Below, one piece after another: positions 58,926 to 64,000 of a DNA stretch of 64,000 bases. The stretch is from Streptomyces populi (GTDB taxonomy: Bacteria; Actinomycetota; Actinomycetes; Streptomycetales; Streptomycetaceae). The position numbers and the translations under genes are program-made. A model generated the notes under the pieces. That model saw only the letters and a program-made list of their open reading frames with translations. It was not told the DNA's origin and ran no database searches. Where the stretch lies: assembly GCF_002911015.1 (NCBI RefSeq), contig NZ_KZ626851.1, positions 60,647 through 124,646 on the forward strand. The letters are read 5' to 3'. Positions within the stretch are counted from its first letter, which is position 1. Each line of letters opens with the position of its first letter.

Positions 58926-59957
58926 GTGTCGTCTCCCCACCCCGCACTCGCCCGCCTGGCCCCCGCCGAGGCCGGCGGGCGACTCACCCTCGGCCTCGAA
59001 CTGCCCCTCGACAACGACTGGGGCCCGTCCCGGCAGGACGCGGACCGCGCGGCCGGCCGCCCCTTCGGCGTCCCCGACCTGGCCGAGCACACCCGGCTCG
59101 CCCGGCTCGCCGACCGACTGGGCTTCGCCGCCCTGTGGCTGCGCGACGTGCCGCTCCACGACCCCGCCCACTTCGGTGACGCCGGATCGGTCTTCGAGAC
59201 CTTCACCCACCTCGGCCATCTGGCCGCCGTCACCGAGCACGTCGTCCTCGGCACCGCCGCGGTGGTGCTGCCCCTGCGCGAACCCCTGCTCGTCGCCAAG
59301 GCCGCCGCCACCGTGGACGTCCTGTCCGGCGGCCGCATGCTGCTCGGGGTCGCCAGCGGCGACCGCCCCGTGGAGTATCCGCTGTTCGGACGGGACTTCC
59401 CCGACCGCGGCACCGCTTTCCGCGAGGGTGTGGAGACATTGCGTGCCGCCTGGCGCCAAGGGCCGCTGGAACTCGCCCGGGCCGGTCTCGGCGCGGAGCG
59501 GGGGCTGGAGGTCCTGCCCAGGACCGTCGATCCGGCGGGGATCGCGATCGCGGTCGCCGGAGGCGCGCAGCAGACCCCCGAGTGGATCGCCGAACACGCG
59601 GACGCTTCCCTCGACTACCCGCGCGATCTGGGCGCGTTGAGGGTGAAGACACAGGAATGGCGGCGGCTCACGGGGGACGGCGGCAAGCCGTACCTCACAC
59701 CGATGGTGCTGAACCTGCGCGAGGACCCGGGCGCCGCACCGCGTCCCGTCCGGCTCGGCCTCAGCACGGGAAGCCGGGCCCTGGTCGACCATCTGGAGCG
59801 CATGAGCGCACTCGGGGTCGCCCATGTGTCGTTCAATCTGCGGCCCAACGACAGGCCCGTGGACGAGTTGCTGCACGAGCTCGCGGAGGACGTGCTGCCG
59901 CATTTCCGCACGTCGACGGCGCGGACGACCCAACCAGAAAGCCGTCGTTTGCAATAA
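58926..59957 (+). CDS. LLM-class flavin-dependent oxidoreductase
   Basis: 343 residues with the luciferase-like TIM barrel: LTLGLELPLDNDWGPSRQDA, LADRLGFAALWLRDVPLHD, VVLGTAAVVLPLREPLLVAK and LSGGRMLLGVASGDRPVEY. It should use reduced FMN or F420 to oxidise a small substrate. GTG with AAGGA upstream. Its last codons overlap the promoter of the next aldo/keto reductase. Confidence 0.9.
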   Translation: MSSPHPALARLAPAEAGGRLTLGLELPLDNDWGPSRQDADRAAGRPFGVPDLAEHTRLARLADRLGFAALWLRDVPLHDPAHFGDAGSVFETFTHLGHLAAVTEHVVLGTAAVVLPLREPLLVAKAAATVDVLSGGRMLLGVASGDRPVEYPLFGRDFPDRGTAFREGVETLRAAWRQGPLELARAGLGAERGLEVLPRTVDPAGIAIAVAGGAQQTPEWIAEHADASLDYPRDLGALRVKTQEWRRLTGDGGKPYLTPMVLNLREDPGAAPRPVRLGLSTGSRALVDHLERMSALGVAHVSFNLRPNDRPVDELLHELAEDVLPHFRTSTARTTQPESRRLQ

Positions 59958-59977
59958 CCCGCGCATGCAAGTATTGT
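59949..59977 (+). promoter_or_regulatory. Promoter of the second aldo/keto reductase, MFS-promoter-like
   Basis: TTGCAA (59949-59954) and TATTGT (59972-59977) with a 17-base spacer; TTGCA and TGCAA arms match the MFS promoter at 55884. The shared TGCAANTATTGT suggests one regulator controls both. Confidence 0.55.
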
Positions 59978-60063
59978 TTTCGCATGTAAGGCGCTCCCGC
60001 ACATGAGCGCGCTTCTCGTGCCACCCGCACCGAACACACCTCCCTACGAACAAAGGCACCGCC

Positions 60064-61074
60064 ATGTCGCTCAAGAAGATCCTTCCCGGCCGCCTCGGCT
60101 TCGGTACCGCCCCGCTCGGCAACATGTTCCGCGCGATCCCCGACGACGAGGCCCGCGCCACCGTGGAAGCGGCCTGGGACCACGGCATCCGCTTCTACGA
60201 CACCGCCCCCTTCTACGGCGCCGGCCTCGCCGAGACCCGCCTCGGCGAAGTCCTGTCGGCCAGGCCCCGCGACTCCTACGTCCTGTCCACCAAGGTCGGC
60301 CGGGTCGTCCTCGACGAGCACGAGACCGCCGCTCGCGATCTCGGTGAGAAGGGCGGCCTGTTCGAGCACGGCAACCCGAACAGGATCGTCCACGAGTGGA
60401 CCGCCGAGGCCACCGAGCGCTCCATCGAGGACAGCCTCAAGCGTCTCGGCACCGACCGTCTCGACATCGTCTGGGTCCACGACATCGCCCAGGACTTCCA
60501 CGGCGACCTGTGGCTCCAGAAGTTCGAGGAAGCCCGCACCGGCGCCTTCCGTGTCCTGTCCCGCCTGCGCGAAGAGGGCGTCATCAAGGCCTGGGGCCTC
60601 GGCGTCAACCGCACCGAGCCCATCGAGCTGACGCTCGCCCTCGACGAGCCCCGCCCCGACGGCTTCCTCCTCGCCGGCCGCTACACCCTCCTCGACCACG
60701 ACCACGCCCTCCAGCGCCTCCTGCCCATGGCCCAGGAGCAGGGCGTCGACATGGTCGTCGGCGGCCCCTACAGCTCCGGCATCCTCGCCGGCGGCACCCA
60801 CTTCGAGTACCAGCAGGCCCCGGCCGAGATCGTCGAGAGGGTCGGCAGTCTGAAGGCCCTGGCCGAGAAGCACGGCGTGAGCATCAAGGCCGCCGCGCTG
60901 CAGTTCTCCCTCGCCCACCCGGTGGCCGCCGCCGTCATCCCCGGTGCCACCCGCCCCAGCCGTATCGCCGAGGACACCGCGGCCCTGGACGAGACCGTCC
61001 CGGCCGCGTTCTGGACCGACCTCCGCGCCGCCGGCCTGGTCAGCGCGGCCGCCCCGCTCCCGAACAACGCCTGA
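60064..61074 (+). CDS. Aldo/keto reductase (D-threo-aldose dehydrogenase-like)
   Basis: 336 residues. LGFGTAPLGNMFRAIPDDEA, GIRFYDTAPFYGAGLAETRL (Asp, Tyr), YVLSTKVGRVVLDE (Lys) and LDIVWVHDIAQDFHGDLW (His) are clear. The branch resembles D-threo-aldose 1-dehydrogenases and pyridoxal 4-dehydrogenases. AACAAAGGCACC precedes the ATG. The next gene follows after 35 bases. Confidence 0.92.
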   Translation: MSLKKILPGRLGFGTAPLGNMFRAIPDDEARATVEAAWDHGIRFYDTAPFYGAGLAETRLGEVLSARPRDSYVLSTKVGRVVLDEHETAARDLGEKGGLFEHGNPNRIVHEWTAEATERSIEDSLKRLGTDRLDIVWVHDIAQDFHGDLWLQKFEEARTGAFRVLSRLREEGVIKAWGLGVNRTEPIELTLALDEPRPDGFLLAGRYTLLDHDHALQRLLPMAQEQGVDMVVGGPYSSGILAGGTHFEYQQAPAEIVERVGSLKALAEKHGVSIKAAALQFSLAHPVAAAVIPGATRPSRIAEDTAALDETVPAAFWTDLRAAGLVSAAAPLPNNA

Positions 61075-61109
61075 CCCCCGCCACACACCGCTTTCCAGGA
61101 AAGAAGACC

Positions 61110-61529
61110 ATGGCCTCCACCTCCGTCTCCCGTGTCGTCCCCGCCTCTCCCCAGCGGGTCTGGGACCTCATCGGCGGCTTCGACGCCCTCCCCGACTGGC
61201 TCCCCTACATCCCCGAGAGCACCGCGCTCGAAGGCGGCCGGGTCCGCCGCCTGACCAACCCCGACGGCGATGCCATCGTCGAGCGCCTGGTCTCCTTCGA
61301 CGAGGCCGGACGCCACTACAGCTACGCCATCCTCGAGGCTCCGTTCCCGGTCACGGGTTACCTCTCCACCCTCCGCGTCCACCCGGTCGCCGGCCGGGAC
61401 GACGTCGCCGAGGTCCAGTGGTCCGGCCGCTTCACCCCCGACGGCGTCACCGACGCCGAGGCCGAGAGCCTGTTCGCCGACATCTACCGCGACGGCCTCG
61501 ACGCCCTCCACCAGGCGCTGTCCGCCTGA
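61110..61529 (+). CDS. SRPBCC-family (PYR/Bet v1-like) protein
   Basis: 139 residues. VSRVVPASPQRVWDLIGGFD, then LPDWLPYIPESTALEGGRVR and a C-terminal helix FADIYRDGLDALHQAL fit the SRPBCC helix-grip fold, which binds hydrophobic ligands. AGGAAAG is 10 bases before the ATG. Co-transcribed with the upstream aldo/keto reductase. Confidence 0.9.
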   Translation: MASTSVSRVVPASPQRVWDLIGGFDALPDWLPYIPESTALEGGRVRRLTNPDGDAIVERLVSFDEAGRHYSYAILEAPFPVTGYLSTLRVHPVAGRDDVAEVQWSGRFTPDGVTDAEAESLFADIYRDGLDALHQALSA

Positions 61530-61710
61530 CCCGGGACCCATCCCGATCCGTCCCGGGGATTGCCGTGCCGGGGCGGCGAACGCCAGGATGTCGCGCTGAA
61601 CCGATGATCCCGCGCGTACGTAGGGAAAGGAGGGACGGGCTCTCGTGGAAGGCCCGTTCCCTCATGCCGCCCCCGGGTACGCACCCGACCGATCCAAGGA
61701 GTACGCACCC

Positions 61711-62160
61711 ATGAGCGCCGCACGCCTGAGCGACCGGCTGTCGAGCCACCAGCCTCTCGTCCTCGGTCTGTTCCGTATCGTCCTCGGCCTGCTCTTCGCC
61801 AGCGAGGGCGCTGCCACGCTCTTCGGGATACTGGGGAGGGAGAGCAGCCCCGTGGGCGACTGGCCGTTCTGGTACGCCGGGGTCATAGAACTGGTCTGCG
61901 GAGTTCTCGTACTCCTGGGGGCCGCGACGCGCAGCGCCGCGTTCCTCAGTTCGGGGGCCATGGCCTTCGCCTACTTCACCGAGCACCAGAAGAACGGCCT
62001 CTTCCCCTTGCAGAACGGCGGCCTGTCGCCCGCGCTGTTCTGCTGGGGGTTCCTGCTCCTGGTCTTCTTCGGGCCCGGCGCCCTGTCCCTGCCCGCTCTG
62101 GCCCGACGCGGGGGAACCGCCCAGGACACCGCTCGGCCCGTGGCCGGGCAGGCTCTGTGA
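61711..62160 (+). CDS. DoxX-family membrane protein
   Basis: 149 residues with four membrane helices. LGLFRIVLGLLFASEGAATL, then WPFWYAGVIELVCGVLVLLG and AMAFAYFTEHQKNGLFPLQN carry the DoxX pattern. These proteins take part in thiol or redox balance at the membrane. AAGGAG about 10 bases before the ATG at 61711 fixes the start. Confidence 0.88.
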   Translation: MSAARLSDRLSSHQPLVLGLFRIVLGLLFASEGAATLFGILGRESSPVGDWPFWYAGVIELVCGVLVLLGAATRSAAFLSSGAMAFAYFTEHQKNGLFPLQNGGLSPALFCWGFLLLVFFGPGALSLPALARRGGTAQDTARPVAGQAL

Positions 62161-62416
62161 GCGCGATGACGGGGGAGCCGTCGGCGAGCCCGGCGGGGAA
62201 GCGTACGTGGCCGGGACTTTCGGGTCGAGCCCTCGCGAGGTGAGGAAGGCGTGGGCGGGCCTCGGCCGGACGGACCGGGCCGGCGGTCGAGGTGGCGGCC
62301 TCGGCCGCCACCTCGCTGAACCGCTCCAGCGACGCCGACCGTTCACGTGCGACAACTGCCGCCGAGGAAAGGCGGGGCCGTCCAGACCTGCACAGGACGA
62401 GCGCGAGGCCCCGCCA

Positions 62417-62468
62417 CCGTCTCCAGAACCCAGAACCCAGAACCCAGAACCCAGAACCCTGGAGACGG
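62417..62468. repeat. (CCAGAAC)5 tandem repeat in a hairpin loop
   Basis: CCAGAAC is repeated five times in a row from 62423 to 62457. Flanking CCGTCTCCAG (62417-62426) and CTGGAGACGG (62459-62468) are perfect 10-bp arms. It lies downstream of both the DoxX gene and the convergent MDR gene, so it may act as their shared terminator. Confidence 0.85.
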
Positions 62469-62497
62469 CAGTGCTGCTTCGCGGCACCGAGCCGGGG

Positions 62498-63520
62498 TCA
62501 ACTGACGGACGGGACCTGCGTGCGGTCCCGCACGATGATCTTGCCGGTGTTCTCGCCACGCAGCATTCCCAGGAACGCGTCCACGATGTGCTCGAAACCG
62601 TCGACCACCGTCTCATCCAGAGCCAGCCGGCCGCTCTGTAGACGCGGCACCGCGAACTCGTACAACTCCTCCTGCAAGTCGAGGTAGTTGCGGACCAGAA
62701 AGCCCTCCATGCGCAGGCTCTTCTCCACGATGTCCGCGTGGTCGAAGCGAGGCGACGACGTGCCGGGGGTGTTGTACTGGCTGATCGTGCCGACGCGGAC
62801 GACGCGCCCGAACTCACGCAGCGCCCCCACCGCGGCGGCCAGTTGCTCGCCGCCGACGTTGTCGACGAACACGTCGACGCCGTCCGGCGCGGCCTTGCCG
62901 AGCAGGTCGGCGGCGGGCCCGTCGTGGTAGTCGAAGACGGCGTCGTAGCCCACCTCCCGCATGAGGTGGGCGGCCTTCGCCGCCGAGCCCGCGCTGCCCA
63001 CGAGCCGTCCGGCGCCGAGCAGTTTGGCGAACCGCCCGGTCGTCGTGCCGACCCCGCCCGCGGCGGCCGACACGAACAGGTCCTCGCCCTCCTGAAGCCG
63101 GGCGATCCGGGTGAGACCCACGTAGGCGGTCAGGCCGGTGCCGCCGAGGGTGCTCAAGTACGCGGTCAGCGGCACCCCGTCGAAGCGGGGCAGCCGACGG
63201 ATCTCCTCGGGCGTGACCGTCGCGTGCGTGCGCCACCCCTTCCGGTGGAACACGATCTCGCCCTCGGGCAACCGAGGCGTACGTGAGGCGACGACCCGCC
63301 CGACGGTGCGGCCCTCCAGCGGAGCGCCGAGCGCGAAGCCGCCGGACACGGCGTCCATCATCTCGCGGTGGTACGGGTCCACGGACCAGTAGAGGTTCTC
63401 CACGAGCGCGCTGCCGGCCGCGGGCTCGGGAAGGGGGGACTCGGCGAAGGTGAAGTGGTCGGCGGTGGGAAAGCCGTGGGGGCGGACGGTCTGGTGCACG
63501 GTGAGCGCGGTCTCGGTCAT
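62498..63520 (-). CDS. NADP-dependent MDR reductase (PTGR/leukotriene-dehydrogenase type)
   Basis: 340 residues, zinc-free. LVENLYWSVDPYHREMMDAV at the N-terminus, FVSAAAGGVGTTTGRFAKLL for the cofactor domain, and VDVFVDNVGGEQLAAAVGAL, VGTISQYNTPG and VDGFEHIVDAFLGML are typical of YncB/prostaglandin-reductase-like enzymes that reduce conjugated enones. The ATG at 63520 diverges from the LysR gene at 63621. Confidence 0.92.
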   Translation of the reverse strand: MTETALTVHQTVRPHGFPTADHFTFAESPLPEPAAGSALVENLYWSVDPYHREMMDAVSGGFALGAPLEGRTVGRVVASRTPRLPEGEIVFHRKGWRTHATVTPEEIRRLPRFDGVPLTAYLSTLGGTGLTAYVGLTRIARLQEGEDLFVSAAAGGVGTTTGRFAKLLGAGRLVGSAGSAAKAAHLMREVGYDAVFDYHDGPAADLLGKAAPDGVDVFVDNVGGEQLAAAVGALREFGRVVRVGTISQYNTPGTSSPRFDHADIVEKSLRMEGFLVRNYLDLQEELYEFAVPRLQSGRLALDETVVDGFEHIVDAFLGMLRGENTGKIIVRDRTQVPSVS

Positions 63521-63620
63521 GTCCGGACCGTAGAGCGGGAATGCGCCGTCCGGTCAGCCGGTTGGGCTCATGCGACACACCGTTCCATGAGCAGTTCTCA
63601 TACCGTGAGGTGAGCGCCCC

Positions 63621-63887
63621 GTGGCCCGCACGACCGACTCCGACCTCGTCCCGCAGGAACTGCGCGTCCTGGTGGCGGTCGCGGACACCGGCGCCTTCTC
63701 GGCCGCGGCCGAGACACTCGGCCTGACCCAGTCAGCGGTCTCCCACTCGGTGCGGGGCAGCGAGCGCAAGATCGGGGCCGTGCTCTTCGACCGCGGTCGC
63801 ACCGGCGCCCGCCCCACGCTCGCCGGAGACAAGGCCGTGGCGCACGCCCGCCGCGTTCTGCGCCTGCTGGACGTCCTGACCACGGAC
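63621..63887 (+). pseudogene. LysR-family gene, 5' part only, interrupted by IS
   Basis: From the GTG at 63621 the frame gives a LysR helix-turn-helix: ELRVLVAVADTGAFSAAAET and LTQSAVSHSVRGSERKIGA, then a helix (AVAHARRVLRLLDVLTT). After about residue 88 LysR character stops and the bases change to insertion-sequence features. The gene would regulate the divergent MDR reductase. It could be intact on the far side only if the element were excised; the window ends before this can be seen. Confidence 0.7.
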
Positions 63888-64000
63888 AGGGCTCCCGTGC
63901 CGTTGAGGGAGGTGTTCGACGTCTCAACTCAGCAGCACAGGAGCCCTGTTGGTTCCGTATCCTGCCGCACTCGACCTGCCCCACGCCCTGGTCGAGTGGG
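63888..64000 (+). mobile_element. Left end of an insertion sequence, transposase start
   Basis: AGGGCTCCCGTG at 63888-63899 and CACAGGAGCCCT at 63936-63947 are inverted with one mismatch. A TTG at 63949, with CAGGAG just before, starts LVPYPAALDLPHALVEW, typical of the N-terminus of IS5-group transposases in Streptomyces; it runs off the window. The exact junction with the LysR gene is uncertain by several bases. Confidence 0.6.

Noticed and set aside
62423..62457. Possible small CRISPR array
   Set aside because: Seven-base units without spacers; a simple tandem repeat.
55204..63520. Secondary-metabolite gene cluster
   Set aside because: Tailoring-type enzymes and an exporter are present, but no PKS, NRPS, terpene, RiPP or other core gene is seen.

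Overview
The window looks like a high-GC actinomycete chromosome, almost certainly Streptomyces or a close relative. It has strong GC bias at third codon positions, many GTG starts, four-base ATGA/GTGA gene overlaps, a snapalysin/LysR pair, 14-bp CebR-type boxes at cellulase genes, and abundant one-component regulators (LysR, TetR, IclR, MarR). No tRNA, rRNA, CRISPR array or biosynthetic core enzyme (PKS, NRPS, terpene synthase) was seen.

Layout. 0-17.6 kb is mixed: a SHOCT membrane protein, a P450, snapalysin with its divergent LysR regulator, a NarL-type two-component system, a TetR-controlled FAD monooxygenase, a GAP-family membrane protein, a run of three secreted or anchored protein genes, a HAD phosphatase, an IS3 remnant and a HEAT-like protein. 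17.9-38.0 kb is the dominant feature, a near-complete catabolic locus for choline and glycine betaine. It encodes Rieske ferredoxin, ferredoxin reductase, Rieske oxygenase, IclR regulator, GMC choline dehydrogenase, a MetF-like protein, betaine aldehyde dehydrogenase, an OpuA-type ABC importer (ATPase, double-length permease, binding lipoprotein), dimethylglycine oxidase and heterotetrameric sarcosine oxidase soxB-(soxD-soxA fused)-soxG. The inferred route is choline to betaine aldehyde to glycine betaine to dimethylglycine to sarcosine to glycine, with one-carbon units passed to folate. A 17-bp palindrome, GTTGCG-N5-CGCAAC, recurs at each promoter region of this locus and is the probable IclR operator.

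38.0-44.2 kb holds an IS remnant, an ECF sigma factor with its CU044_5270-family partner, and small housekeeping or accessory genes (GNAT, VOC, ADP-ribosylglycohydrolase, SMI1/KNR4). 44.4-50.0 kb is a cellulose-degradation island: divergent GH5-FN3-CBM2 and GH6-FN3-CBM3 enzymes plus a DUF4232-like lipoprotein, all with CebR-type boxes upstream. 50.0-54.9 kb has a cytoplasmic lipase-like hydrolase between near-identical 25-bp repeats, a perfect 34-bp palindrome between convergent genes, a SnoaL/LysR pair and an alpha/beta hydrolase/MarR pair. 55.2-63.5 kb is a redox island (MarR, MFS exporter, GlcG/HbpS protein, frameshifted NTF2-like gene, two aldo/keto reductases, LLM flavin oxidoreductase, SRPBCC, DoxX, MDR reductase) in which two promoters share architecture. 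At the right edge a LysR gene appears to be interrupted by an insertion sequence.

All assignments come from reading motifs in the sequence and from family knowledge; no database search was run.
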